Source: Oleispira sp036960605 (lineage in GTDB: Bacteria; Pseudomonadota; Gammaproteobacteria; Pseudomonadales; Oceanobacteraceae). Taken from it: 64,000 nt of DNA. The notes under the pieces are model-generated. The model saw nothing but the letters and a program-made list of their open reading frames with translations. It made no database searches and was not told the origin of the DNA. Below are positions 46,312 to 54,970 of the stretch, one piece after another. How positions within the stretch are numbered: position 1 is the first letter of the stretch; the number at the start of each line of letters is the position of its first letter. The stretch lies in the NCBI GenBank assembly GCA_036960605.1, contig JBALXI010000008.1, forward strand, positions 1 through 64,000, written 5' to 3'. A program made the position numbers and the translations under genes.

Positions 46312-46644
46312 ATGACGGATTGTTTATTTTGTAAGATAGTTGCTGGGGACATTCCTTCAAAGAAGGTTTTTGAAGATGATGATTTTTTTGCCTTTCGTGA
46401 TATTAATCCAAAGGCCGATACCCACCTGCTACTGATTCCGAAGAGACACATCGTCAATCTAGATGATTTACAGCCAGCAGACGAAGCACTGATGGGCAAA
46501 ATGATGCTCACCATTCCAAAACTGGCTGCACAGGAAAAACTCGAAGGCTACCGCACTATTACCAATACCGGTGCCAAAGGCGGCCAAGAAGTTTTCCACA
46601 TACACTTTCATATTCTTGGCGGCTCTAAGCTGCCAGGTTTTTAA
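46312..46644 (+). CDS. hinT: HIT-family purine nucleoside phosphoramidase
   Basis: 110 aa. The histidine triad HxHxH appears as FHIHFHILGG, with DCLFCKIVAGDIPSK at the N-terminus. HinT-type enzymes hydrolyse adenosine phosphoramidates. It lies between hisE and tatA in an uninterrupted plus-strand run. Confidence 0.95.
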   Translation: MTDCLFCKIVAGDIPSKKVFEDDDFFAFRDINPKADTHLLLIPKRHIVNLDDLQPADEALMGKMMLTIPKLAAQEKLEGYRTITNTGAKGGQEVFHIHFHILGGSKLPGF

Positions 46645-46673
46645 ACCATTAATAATAAATAGAGGTAAGTATC

Positions 46674-46946
46674 ATGTTAGGTGGTATTAGTATTTGGCAG
46701 TTATTGATCGTATTCGTTATCGTTATCTTGGTCTTCGGTACTAAGAAATTACGTAATTTAGGTGGCGATCTTGGTGGTGCCGTTAAAGGCTTTAAAAACG
46801 CCATTAATGAAGACCCAGCGAAGAAAGCAGCAGATGAAAAAACAACAGAACAAGAGTCTCTTGCGCTTGAAGAAAAAGATGCGACTTTTGACAGTTCTGC
46901 TGACAAACAAGCTGCTGAAAAGCAAAAAGACCAAGACAAGAAATAA
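46674..46946 (+). CDS. tatA: Sec-independent translocase subunit TatA
   Basis: 90 aa. A short N-terminal transmembrane helix (GISIWQLLIVFVIVILVFGTKK) is followed by the amphipathic helix LRNLGGDLGGAVKGFKNAI and a charged tail. The pattern fits TatA, the pore-forming subunit that exports folded proteins. First gene of tatABC. Confidence 0.97.
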   Translation: MLGGISIWQLLIVFVIVILVFGTKKLRNLGGDLGGAVKGFKNAINEDPAKKAADEKTTEQESLALEEKDATFDSSADKQAAEKQKDQDKK

Positions 46947-46961
46947 TTCGGAGCACATTAC

Positions 46962-47297
46962 GTGTTTGATATTGGTTTTTTAGAGTTAATGGTGGTCGGC
47001 ATTCTAGGTCTATTAGTTTTAGGCCCTGAACGACTGCCTGTCGCTGCGCGCACGGTAGGATTGTTCATCGGCAAGATTCGTCGAACCATGAGCAATATCC
47101 AAGACGACTTAGAGCGCCAAGTGCGCACTGATGAGTTGAAAGAAAAGCTTAAAGATCCCTATGCGACTTTTCTTGATGAAGAAGAAAGCGCAGTGAAAGA
47201 TGATGTATTAAAAGATGCCCTTGTGAAAGAGACTGCTAACAAAGACTCTGCCCCCAAAGGCGCTGGCGAAGACACGCATTCTGCAGATAAAAAATAA
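46962..47297 (+). CDS. tatB: Sec-independent translocase subunit TatB
   Basis: 111 aa from a GTG at 46962. The TatB signature MFDIGFLELMVVGILGLLVLGPERLPVAAR, with Glu in the membrane helix and the GPERLP hinge, is clear. TatB with TatC forms the twin-arginine signal receptor. It lies 15 nt after tatA and 12 nt before tatC. The tail is charged and low in complexity. Confidence 0.97.
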   Translation: MFDIGFLELMVVGILGLLVLGPERLPVAARTVGLFIGKIRRTMSNIQDDLERQVRTDELKEKLKDPYATFLDEEESAVKDDVLKDALVKETANKDSAPKGAGEDTHSADKK

Positions 47298-47309
47298 GAC
47301 TCGAGCAAC

Positions 47310-48086
47310 ATGACCGAACCAACAGAACAAGCTGCTGCCGCTGAACAACCCCTAATGACACACCTAATTGAGCTACGTAACCGTTTGCTCAAAATAGTGT
47401 TATTAGTATTATCCGTATTCTTAGGGCTATTCTATTTTGCTAACGATCTCTATTTAATCTTAGTAGAACCGCTTTCTTCAATCTTACCTGCCGATGGCAG
47501 CATGGTTGCAACGGGCGTCGCGTCACCCTTCTTGGTGCCGTTTAAGCTCACCATCGTATTAGCCATTTTCCTATCCGTGCCTTTTATATTGCATCAAATT
47601 TGGTCTTTTATTGCACCAGGGCTATACAAGCACGAAAAGAAATTTGCCATTCCCCTATTACTCTCAAGTATCGTATTGTTCTATGCGGGCATCTCGTTTG
47701 CGTATTACGTGGTATTACCCCTAGCCTTCTCTTTCTTTACCTCGGTAGGCCCTGAAGGGGTCACCTTATTGCCTGACATCGATAACATCCTCAACTTCAT
47801 TTTGAAAATGTTTTTCGCCTTTGGCATTGCCTTTGAAATTCCTATTGCGACCTTTTTAATGGTGCTGATGGGCTTCACCACGGTACAGAATCTCAGCGCT
47901 AAGCGCCCTTATGTATTCTTGGGCTGCTTCGTTGTCGGTATGTTTGTTACACCACCGGATGTAATTTCACAAACCATCTTAGCGGTTCCTATGTGGATGC
48001 TGTTTGAAGTGGGCATCATGTTCGCTCGTTTGATTAAAAAACCACTTGATCAGACCGAAGAAGAGCAAGAAAATAACATCGGATAA
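47310..48086 (+). CDS. tatC: Sec-independent translocase subunit TatC
   Basis: 258 aa, six transmembrane segments. Conserved TatC elements are HLIELRNRLLK near the N-terminus, FLSVPFILHQIWSFIAPGLYKHEKK and FGIAFEIPI. TatC binds the twin-arginine motif. Last gene of tatABC, and the complete set here implies a working Tat pathway. Confidence 0.98.
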   Translation: MTEPTEQAAAAEQPLMTHLIELRNRLLKIVLLVLSVFLGLFYFANDLYLILVEPLSSILPADGSMVATGVASPFLVPFKLTIVLAIFLSVPFILHQIWSFIAPGLYKHEKKFAIPLLLSSIVLFYAGISFAYYVVLPLAFSFFTSVGPEGVTLLPDIDNILNFILKMFFAFGIAFEIPIATFLMVLMGFTTVQNLSAKRPYVFLGCFVVGMFVTPPDVISQTILAVPMWMLFEVGIMFARLIKKPLDQTEEEQENNIG

Positions 48087-48155
48087 TCCTCTAGTTCAAC
48101 TAGACTAGAATAAATCGATTGTTAACCAGACCGCATCAGTAAAGGAGGGGCCACA

Positions 48156-48884
48156 ATGCCATATAAACGCCGCTCCCTTTCAACTCGTTTATTAGTCTGT
48201 CTTCTCCTCCCTTTTTTAAGCTTAATCGCCATACCTGCTTTATCTCTCGAAAACGAAAATGACACATCAGAAGATGAAGAGCTCGAAAATGCTTATTTAG
48301 GAAATGACGACCTCGATAACGACGAAGGTTTTTATTATGAAGACGCTTTTTCTGATCAAGAATATACCGATACCCGCCCCTTTGTGACTATAGAAACCTT
48401 ACTCGGTGGTCAAACCTTAGAGCGCATAGAATTTGAAAATGGCGAAAGCGACAGTATTCGCGCAGGCTCCGGTGTTTATATTGCGCTAGGGGTTGCGCAC
48501 TTAATGTTCGAACAACGTATGGATATAGGCATTAAAGCCGGCTACCTGTTTGACCTCGTGACTGCCAAAGATAACGAAGGCAATCAGAGTGTTTTATCCT
48601 TCACCCGCAAACCCATCGATATATTCAGCCATTATTGGGTCGATCGTCATTGCTGGGGAGGAGGCTTAACAGCTCATCTAGATCCTATATTCACCAGCCG
48701 AGAAACAAGCCATAACGCCAAGTACGATAATGCCTATGGCGCTTATGCTGAATACTTATTCCACTTCGTCGGCACCGGTAGCGCCCTCGGGGTTAAGTAT
48801 CTGCACATTAATTATAAGAATAAAGAGACCGATGATGTCAGCGATGGCAGCGCTTGGGGCATTACGTTTAACCAATTGTTTTAA
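48156..48884 (+). CDS. Exported acidic protein, possible outer-membrane beta-barrel
   Basis: 242 aa, not recognised. A signal peptide (residues 1-29) leads a strongly acidic mature N-terminus (about 31-70, Asp/Glu-rich with DDLDNDEGFYYED). The remaining ~170 residues alternate hydrophobic and polar residues (RPFVTIETLLGGQTLERIEF, GVYIALGVAHLMF, MDIGIKAGYLFDL). They end in a strand with terminal Phe (WGITFNQLF), as in many outer-membrane barrels. A Shine-Dalgarno GGAGGGG precedes the start. It follows tatC by 69 nt but carries no twin-arginine motif of the canonical type. Confidence 0.65.
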   Translation: MPYKRRSLSTRLLVCLLLPFLSLIAIPALSLENENDTSEDEELENAYLGNDDLDNDEGFYYEDAFSDQEYTDTRPFVTIETLLGGQTLERIEFENGESDSIRAGSGVYIALGVAHLMFEQRMDIGIKAGYLFDLVTAKDNEGNQSVLSFTRKPIDIFSHYWVDRHCWGGGLTAHLDPIFTSRETSHNAKYDNAYGAYAEYLFHFVGTGSALGVKYLHINYKNKETDDVSDGSAWGITFNQLF

Positions 48885-49005
48885 TTGTTTCTATTTCAAC
48901 GCTCTATTTCAGCGCTCTACTCCCAACCTGCCATTTCAATTCAGCACTGATTTAATCCAACAGCAATGTTATATTGTTGTCAAAATAGACGACCGAATTG
49001 TACCT

Positions 49006-49923
49006 ATGTCAACTGATAACCTAATTAGCAAAATCAACAATCGTGAAAGCGGCATCGTGCTTTATGGCATCACGCCACCGAAGAAAGGCACCAGCGAAGA
49101 GAAAGTCGCTGAGATATCCGCTCGTCAAGTAGAGCGCCTGCAAGACCTCAGCGTAGATGGCTTAGTGCTCTATGATATTCAAGATGAAAAATCCCGTACC
49201 GAGGAAGAACGACCTTTTCCTTTTATGGAAACTTTGGATTGCTATGACTATAGCCAGCAGCATCTAACCCACTTAAAAATCCCAAAGATCATCTACCGTG
49301 CGGTAGGAAAATACTCTGAATCAGAGCTATCCAACTTTCTAACGCAAGCAGACCCACAAGAAAACTTATCCATCTTTGTTGGCGCAGCTTCAAAATCACA
49401 AGAAGTGACGCTGTCGATTAGCGATGCTTATAAGATCAAAGCCAAGTCTCAGAGTGATGTATTACTAGGCGGCGTAGTCATTCCTGAGCGTCACCAGTCA
49501 AAGGGTGACGAACATTTACGAGTATTCGAGAAGATTGCACAAGGCTGCAGCTTCTTCGTCTCTCAGGGCGTTTACGACGTTAATGCTTCCAAAAACTTCC
49601 TGTCCGACTATTACTACTACGGTAAAGAGAACGACATTCCATTAGTGCCGATTCTATTTACGTTAACGCCTTGTGGTTCTGCTAAGACATTGCAGTTCAT
49701 GAAGTGGTTAGGCATCAGCATTCCCAAATGGTTGGAAAATGATTTAATTCACTCAAACGATATCTTACAGCGTTCTGTTGATGTCTCTGAGCAAAGCTAC
49801 CGTGAACTAAAAGCGTTTGCCGATGAGAAAGGCATTCCGGTTGGCTGTAACATCGAAAGCGTCGCCATTCGAAAAGTTGAAGTGGATGCCTCTATCGAGT
49901 TATTAGAAAGAGTCAGTCAGTAG
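49006..49923 (+). CDS. Methylenetetrahydrofolate reductase-like protein
   Basis: 305 aa from ATG 49006 (MSTDNLISKIN). A longer frame upstream overlaps the previous gene and reads as shadow. The sequence looks like a TIM barrel of the MTHFR family (YGITPPKKGTSEEKVAEISARQVERL, LVLYDIQDE, then FVSQGVYD and VPILFTLTPCGS, matching the region that contacts FAD/folate in MetF). It is clearly not canonical metF in its N-terminal motifs. A one-carbon or folate role is an inference. It is convergent with the DUF535 gene. Confidence 0.75.
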   Translation: MSTDNLISKINNRESGIVLYGITPPKKGTSEEKVAEISARQVERLQDLSVDGLVLYDIQDEKSRTEEERPFPFMETLDCYDYSQQHLTHLKIPKIIYRAVGKYSESELSNFLTQADPQENLSIFVGAASKSQEVTLSISDAYKIKAKSQSDVLLGGVVIPERHQSKGDEHLRVFEKIAQGCSFFVSQGVYDVNASKNFLSDYYYYGKENDIPLVPILFTLTPCGSAKTLQFMKWLGISIPKWLENDLIHSNDILQRSVDVSEQSYRELKAFADEKGIPVGCNIESVAIRKVEVDASIELLERVSQ

Positions 49924-49976
49924 CCCGCAGGCTACTGCTACTTTCAGTGAATAGCAGCAGAGATATTCACTGAAAG
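49919..49976. terminator. Two hairpins between convergent genes
   Basis: AGTAGCC-CGCA-GGCTACT (49919-49936) is followed by a perfect 13-bp dyad CTTTCAGTGAATA (49941-49953)/TATTCACTGAAAG (49964-49976). They overlap the 3' ends of both convergent genes, so they may stop transcription in both directions. No clear U tract is present. Confidence 0.55.
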
Positions 49977-50912
49977 CTCATCCAGCATAAGATAACGTTT
50001 GCGATACATTGAGCGTTTTTTAGTTTTTAGCTCACTCATTTCTCGACGCGTGGCTATTAGCGGTAAATCAAACCAGCCCTTACCGCATTCCTTGGCACCG
50101 ACCTCTTGCCAAAACTCATCATAATCAAAATCGATTCCATGTCTCCAAGGAAGGTGTATCGCATGTTTTTTGCGGTAGCTTTGAATAGAGTCACCGACAC
50201 AATAAATGGCATGACATCCTAAATTTCGACAAAGCTCTTGTAGCGAATTCATGATAAAGGAATTGGGCCGAATTCCATGCATGAGTTTCTGCACCTTCTT
50301 CGTTGCCCCTACTTCATTCAACGGATGCCCTTGAACGCAGCCAACAAGGCAAACCCATTTATTTGTTGCCATTTCTTCGAATGAAAAAGCCACAGAAACA
50401 ACTCGACCACCAAACTCCTCACATTCAAAGGAGAGAAGGACTTCACCTTCTTTTCTAAATTGATCGTCGTAACCTAATACCAGGGACCCTGAACATTCTT
50501 CATTCAAAACTACCTGGGTCAGAGTACTGCTTGCGTTTTCATTCAATAATTTAGAGAACATATCGCCTTTCAGTTTCATAAAACGATAAGTATCAAAAAT
50601 CACCTTTAATTTTCTCTGCTTATTCCATTTTATTGAAATATAAGTTCTGAAAGGCTTTATATATAATCGAGAACGAGGACCAGAAACAGCATCAAATGCG
50701 CTAGATTTTAGTGTTTCAAACCACGTCACTGCAAAAGCAGGACTTAACATAGAATGAAAAGCTATCTTCCACTGTTGTTTCTTACGATAGTTTTTACCAT
50801 GATTTTTATAACCTTCTTCAGCAAGATTCCAGCCTTGTAAGAGTGCCGATACGAGAAAAAATTCTCTCATTATTTTGACAATCGCAGACGTAATTTTTTT
50901 AACAACAACCAT
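49944..50912 (-). CDS. VirK/YbjX-family (DUF535) protein
   Basis: 322 aa. The DUF535 layout is visible: an N-terminal helical part (ALLQGWNLAEEGYKNHGKNY; HSMLSPAFAVTWFETLK), a beta-rich centre (SGSLVLGYDDQFRKEGEVLLSFECEEFGGRVVSVAFSFE) and the C-terminal GCHAIYCVGDSIQSYRKK. Homologues in enterobacteria (VirK, YbjX) are linked to peptide resistance or virulence, but their biochemical role is not settled. It is a single gene with its own promoter region. Confidence 0.78.
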   Translation of the reverse strand: MVVVKKITSAIVKIMREFFLVSALLQGWNLAEEGYKNHGKNYRKKQQWKIAFHSMLSPAFAVTWFETLKSSAFDAVSGPRSRLYIKPFRTYISIKWNKQRKLKVIFDTYRFMKLKGDMFSKLLNENASSTLTQVVLNEECSGSLVLGYDDQFRKEGEVLLSFECEEFGGRVVSVAFSFEEMATNKWVCLVGCVQGHPLNEVGATKKVQKLMHGIRPNSFIMNSLQELCRNLGCHAIYCVGDSIQSYRKKHAIHLPWRHGIDFDYDEFWQEVGAKECGKGWFDLPLIATRREMSELKTKKRSMYRKRYLMLDELSVNISAAIH

Positions 50913-51049
50913 AATATTTACCCAATAAATTATGGCATGAATATAATTGAAAGGGTTGTTGAATACTTTTGCGAAGTTGTAAGCTGAAGTCAGCGTTTGT
51001 CAGATGTCCTTATTGTAAATTAAACGTCACCTCTTTAATGGCCACCGCG

Positions 51050-51076
51050 CCATTATCATTGTTGTAATGACAATGG
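51050..51076 (-). terminator. Imperfect hairpin after the SDR gene
   Basis: CCATTATCATT-GTTGT-AATGACAATGG, an 11-bp stem with one mismatch, 17 nt beyond the SDR stop codon. The U tract is weak. Confidence 0.4.
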
Positions 51077-51092
51077 CCAGTCACTCAAAAAC

Positions 51093-51830
51093 CTAGCTCA
51101 TAGCGGCAAAAGCCTCGGCTAATTTCTGCGGTTGGTCCAAAAATGTCGCGTACATCTGCTTAGCAAAGTCATCAGGAAAAACTTCAAACTGACCTTGAGA
51201 CAGAGCAGTGAACGTTTTTTCAGAGACACTTTTAGGCGTCGGTTTATCCATTTCCATACCTTCAGCCATACGGGTATCCGTAGGCCCAGGATAAATACAG
51301 ACAACCGCAACCCCATCTTTAACCAAATCAGCACGTAAGCCTTCAGAATAAGAGTGCATGGCCGCTTTGCTAATGGAATACGTACCAATTGACGGGAAAT
51401 TACTAATACCGGCAATAGACGAGATATTAACAATAGCGCCTTCACTGGACTGCTTTAACTTAGGAATCAACAGGCTGGTCAATTGCATAGGACCAAATAA
51501 ATTCACTTCCATTTCTTGGCGTGCAAATTCAGTCGCATCTAAAGCGCTGCTTAAAGCAGAATCAATAATGCCAGCGTTATTAACCAAAATATCCAATGCA
51601 GGAATTTGATCAGCCAGAGCCTTAATTTGATCAACTTGAGTCACATCAAGCTGCACCGCTTTCACTACATCAGGATTAAGAGCAACGATTGCGCTAAGGC
51701 TTTCTATATCACGCGCAGCAGCATAAACAGTGCGAGCACCTGCATCGACTAGAGTCTGAACAAAACCTTCTCCAATGCCTCTATTAGCGCCGGTTACTAA
51801 TGCTACTTTTCCATTAAGTTCAAATGACAT
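51093..51830 (-). CDS. Short-chain dehydrogenase/reductase
   Basis: 245 aa from ATG 51830 (MSFELNGKVALVTGANRGIGEG), with AGAGGA about 7 nt upstream; a 41-codon extension upstream is unsupported. The Rossmann motif TGANRGIG, the NNAG motif (LVNNAGI) and the catalytic S...YxxxK (SSIAGISNFPSIGTYSISKAA) are present, so it is a classical SDR using NAD(P). Its substrate is unknown. It is divergent from a LysR gene with an operator-like palindrome between them, so the LysR protein probably controls it. Confidence 0.92.
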   Translation of the reverse strand: MSFELNGKVALVTGANRGIGEGFVQTLVDAGARTVYAAARDIESLSAIVALNPDVVKAVQLDVTQVDQIKALADQIPALDILVNNAGIIDSALSSALDATEFARQEMEVNLFGPMQLTSLLIPKLKQSSEGAIVNISSIAGISNFPSIGTYSISKAAMHSYSEGLRADLVKDGVAVVCIYPGPTDTRMAEGMEMDKPTPKSVSEKTFTALSQGQFEVFPDDFAKQMYATFLDQPQKLAEAFAAMS

Positions 51831-51947
51831 AGTGAAATCCTCTTTCTTTTTGAATGGCTCAATTTGAGCGAATAAATTTAACTGCGAAACGATAAAGAGA
51901 TTATGATTTAAAACAGCTACTTTGATAATACGTGAAATTCGCATAGT

Positions 51948-51970
51948 ATTCATACGCTCAGCGTATGAAT
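51948..51970. promoter_or_regulatory. Palindromic operator candidate between SDR and LysR genes
   Basis: ATTCATACGC-TCA-GCGTATGAAT is a perfect 10-bp dyad lying 27 nt before the LysR start and 118 nt before the SDR start. A weaker AATAC...GTATT dyad precedes it. The placement is typical of a LysR-type regulatory site. Confidence 0.65.
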
Positions 51971-51996
51971 AACCCCATAAAAATGGATAGACCTAA

Positions 51997-52890
51997 ATGG
52001 AAGACGGACACCTACTGGCTTCAATGCAAGCCTTTATCAATGTCGTTGAAAGCGGCAGTTTCTCAGAAAGCGCCCGCCGTATGGGTTTATCTCAGCCTTC
52101 CGTTTCACGTCAGGTCAATGCGTTAGAAACCCAATTAGGTGTGCGCTTGTTACAGCGAACAACTCGTAGCCTCAGCTTAACCGAAGCAGGCCAAGTCTAT
52201 TACGACAAAGCGAAACTGATTCAATACGCCGTCACAGAAGCAAGCCAAGCGATTAGCGGCTTCAAAGACTCACCTTCGGGCTTATTAAGAATCAGTGCAC
52301 CCCATACTTGGACGGAAGCCAAAATCGCGCCTCATATTGGTGAATTCCTAAACCTCTACCCAGACATTAAGTTAGACATACAGTGCAATGATCATATTCA
52401 AGATATGGTAGAAGATCGCTTGGATTTAGTCATTCGTGTAGGGCGAGCAAACGATAGCTCTTACATCGCGATTCCGTTCAGCAAGGTGAAAATTTTGTTA
52501 TGCGCCAGCCCTGAATATTTTGAGAAAAAGGGGCGACCAAAAACAATAGCCGACCTCAACAATCACAGCTTCATTACCTACGATAAATTCAATAAACTAG
52601 TATTAAGCAAAGCAGGTGATCAACAAGAAATACCCATGCAAGGGCCTCTTAGTATGAACTCAGTAGCAGCAATAATCAGTGTCGCTAAACAAGGCGTAGG
52701 ATTAATTGCCATCCCCGATCTATTACTGCAACAAGATTTACAGCAAGGATCGCTAATCCAAATTTTGTCTGATTATCAGATGGATATAAAAGGCCTGGCC
52801 GTAGAGCAAGCCTTTGCGATGTATTCCAGTCGCAAGCAAATGCCGGCGAAAGTACGGGCATTCTTAGACTTTTATAAAACTCGATTTTAG
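51997..52890 (+). CDS. LysR-family transcriptional regulator
   Basis: 297 aa. The winged HTH (about residues 8-66) reads FINVVESGSFSESARRMGLSQPSVSRQVNALETQLGVRLLQRTTRSLSLTEAG. An effector-binding domain follows (SAPHTWTEAKIAPHIGEFLNLYPDIKLDI; GVGLIAIPDLLL). It belongs to the subgroup that often controls an adjacent divergent oxidoreductase, here the SDR gene. Effector unknown. Confidence 0.93.
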   Translation: MEDGHLLASMQAFINVVESGSFSESARRMGLSQPSVSRQVNALETQLGVRLLQRTTRSLSLTEAGQVYYDKAKLIQYAVTEASQAISGFKDSPSGLLRISAPHTWTEAKIAPHIGEFLNLYPDIKLDIQCNDHIQDMVEDRLDLVIRVGRANDSSYIAIPFSKVKILLCASPEYFEKKGRPKTIADLNNHSFITYDKFNKLVLSKAGDQQEIPMQGPLSMNSVAAIISVAKQGVGLIAIPDLLLQQDLQQGSLIQILSDYQMDIKGLAVEQAFAMYSSRKQMPAKVRAFLDFYKTRF

Positions 52891-52921
52891 TATTTTTCAG
52901 CTGATGATATTCACTCTGCTT

Positions 52922-54826
52922 TTAATCTTGTGAATCGTTATTTTTTTTCAAATCACAGCTGCGTTCACCTTTGACATACACAGCAGAACGATCTTTATCC
53001 ATTTCCTCTTTTAAAGCAGCCTCAAGATTCATAAACAATTCCCGAACATGGCTAATGTGGCCTTCATCATCTCTAGACTTCAACCATGCATGGTACAAAT
53101 CATTTTTATGCTTAGCCTCCGTTTCAAGAAAAACATGCCCCTGCTGATGTGCCTGAGCACAAGGCATTCCCATATCGACTAATGCTTGCTTACCCATTTC
53201 AAGAGCAGAATGAAAAGTCTCTGATATCACATAATCAGCACCCGCTTTTTCTAACTCATAGCCTTGGCCACGATCAAAAGCACGGGCCAATATCTTCACT
53301 TGTGGGTAGGTCATTTTAACATGGCGCACCAGATCTTTAGCACGCTCCGGTTGATCAATCGCAATCACTAATAAGCTAGCGTCTTCGATACCCGCGGTAT
53401 GCAATAAATCAGGCTGAGTCGCATCGCCAAAATAACTCTTCACATTAATACTGCGCATTAATTCAATACGCGAAGCCTGATAATCCAATACCGTGGTTGA
53501 AATATCATTAGAAACTAATAGGCGATTAACGATTTGGCCAAAGCGCCCTGAGCCCGCAATAATCACACTGCCCTGCTGATCAATTTCATCTGCTTGCTGC
53601 TCATTTTCAGAGACGGCAAAACGCGGCAGTATTATCTTTTCAAAAAGAATAAACAGACCTGGCGTTAGGAACATCGAAAGCGCAACAGGCAAGGATAATA
53701 GCTGAACTAACTCGGTCGGTAATACATGCTGCTGATGAGCAAAACTTAACAGCACAAAACCAAATTCACCCGCTTGCGCTAGGCTCAAAGCAAACAACCA
53801 GCGATCACTACCCGAGATATTAAATATTCTCGCCAAACCATACAGTACCAAGGCTTTTATCGACATTAGTCCCAACGTAATTGCGGCGATGGTCAACGCA
53901 TTATCGGATAGGATAGCAAAATTAATACCCGCCCCTACCGTGATAAAAAACAGACCTAATAACAGCCCTTTAAACGGCTCAATGTTACTTTCTAATTCAT
54001 GACGAAATTCACTGTTGGCTAATACCACGCCCGCCAAAAAAGTCCCGAGCGCAGGACTTAAGCCCACCAAACTCATTAGCGCTGCAATGCCGATAACCAA
54101 TAAAAGTGCCGTCGTAGTAAACATTTCACGCAAACCAGAAGCGGCGATATAACGAAATAAAGGGCGGGATAAAAAGTGCCCACCGACAACCACAAAAGCA
54201 ATCGCGGCAATAACCACCAAACCGTAAGCCCAGCCGGGCAGATGAGCGACTAAAGAATAACTATCATGCTGTGCCACAGTGCCCGCTAATGCTTTACTTT
54301 GCTCAACCAATTCAGGAATCGCCAGCATAGGAATAAAAGCCAGCATAGGAATCACTGCAATATCTTGAAACAGCAAGACACTGAAGGCATTACGAGCACC
54401 GTCGGTTTTATTTAAAGATTTCTCACTAAAGGTCTGCAAGACGATGGCAGTAGAAGACAAAGCGAAGATTAAACCAATGGTGAATGATACGCCAAACGGT
54501 TGCGAGAATGCTAACGCTAGCCCTGTAATTGCCGCTGTCGTTAGTCCTACCTGCAAGCCACCTAAGCCGACTAATCGATTTCGCATATCCCAAAGTACTT
54601 TAGGCTCAAGCTCCATGCCGACCAAAAATAGCATCATCACCACACCAAATTCAGCGAAGTGCTGAATCGTTGAAGTTTCACTGCCTACCAGACCGAGTAC
54701 GGGCCCAATCATGACGCCAGCGATTAGATAACCTAATACCGAACCTAAGCCTAAACGTTTGGCTAACGGCACCATAATGACAGCCGCGGCTAAATAGATA
54801 AAAGCTTGTAAAAAGTAACCCGTCAT
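52922..54826 (-). CDS. CPA2-family cation/proton antiporter with RCK domain (Kef type)
   Basis: 634 aa. Residues 1-~390 form the CPA2 Na+/H+ exchanger-like membrane domain with about 12 hydrophobic segments (LGYLIAGVMIGP; LFALSSTAIVLQ; LFFITVGAGINF). Residues ~410-530 are a TrkA-N Rossmann domain (VIIAGSGRFGQIVNRLL; YFGDATQPDLL). The tail is hydrophilic. The arrangement matches KefB/KefC-type potassium efflux antiporters. No KefF/KefG ancillary gene is adjacent. It is convergent with the LysR gene. Confidence 0.9.
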   Translation of the reverse strand: MTGYFLQAFIYLAAAVIMVPLAKRLGLGSVLGYLIAGVMIGPVLGLVGSETSTIQHFAEFGVVMMLFLVGMELEPKVLWDMRNRLVGLGGLQVGLTTAAITGLALAFSQPFGVSFTIGLIFALSSTAIVLQTFSEKSLNKTDGARNAFSVLLFQDIAVIPMLAFIPMLAIPELVEQSKALAGTVAQHDSYSLVAHLPGWAYGLVVIAAIAFVVVGGHFLSRPLFRYIAASGLREMFTTTALLLVIGIAALMSLVGLSPALGTFLAGVVLANSEFRHELESNIEPFKGLLLGLFFITVGAGINFAILSDNALTIAAITLGLMSIKALVLYGLARIFNISGSDRWLFALSLAQAGEFGFVLLSFAHQQHVLPTELVQLLSLPVALSMFLTPGLFILFEKIILPRFAVSENEQQADEIDQQGSVIIAGSGRFGQIVNRLLVSNDISTTVLDYQASRIELMRSINVKSYFGDATQPDLLHTAGIEDASLLVIAIDQPERAKDLVRHVKMTYPQVKILARAFDRGQGYELEKAGADYVISETFHSALEMGKQALVDMGMPCAQAHQQGHVFLETEAKHKNDLYHAWLKSRDDEGHISHVRELFMNLEAALKEEMDKDRSAVYVKGERSCDLKKNNDSQD

Positions 54827-54970
54827 TTTTTCACCTGATGGAATACTGAATGAAGTTCAGCATATTATTGTTTTCAGTTAGATATCGCTTAATTTCATTA
54901 AGCATAGTGAAAAGGAGGTAAATATAAAAGACTCACTATTTGTGCAGTTATATTGAATAGCCGCCAATGC

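Noticed and set aside
48730..49005. N-terminal extension of the MTHFR-like gene
   Set aside because: The extension overlaps the preceding gene in another frame; conserved family sequence begins after ATG 49006.
51831..51953. 41-codon N-terminal extension of the SDR gene
   Set aside because: The SDR fold begins at MSFELNGKVALVTG, with a good ribosome binding site before ATG 51830.
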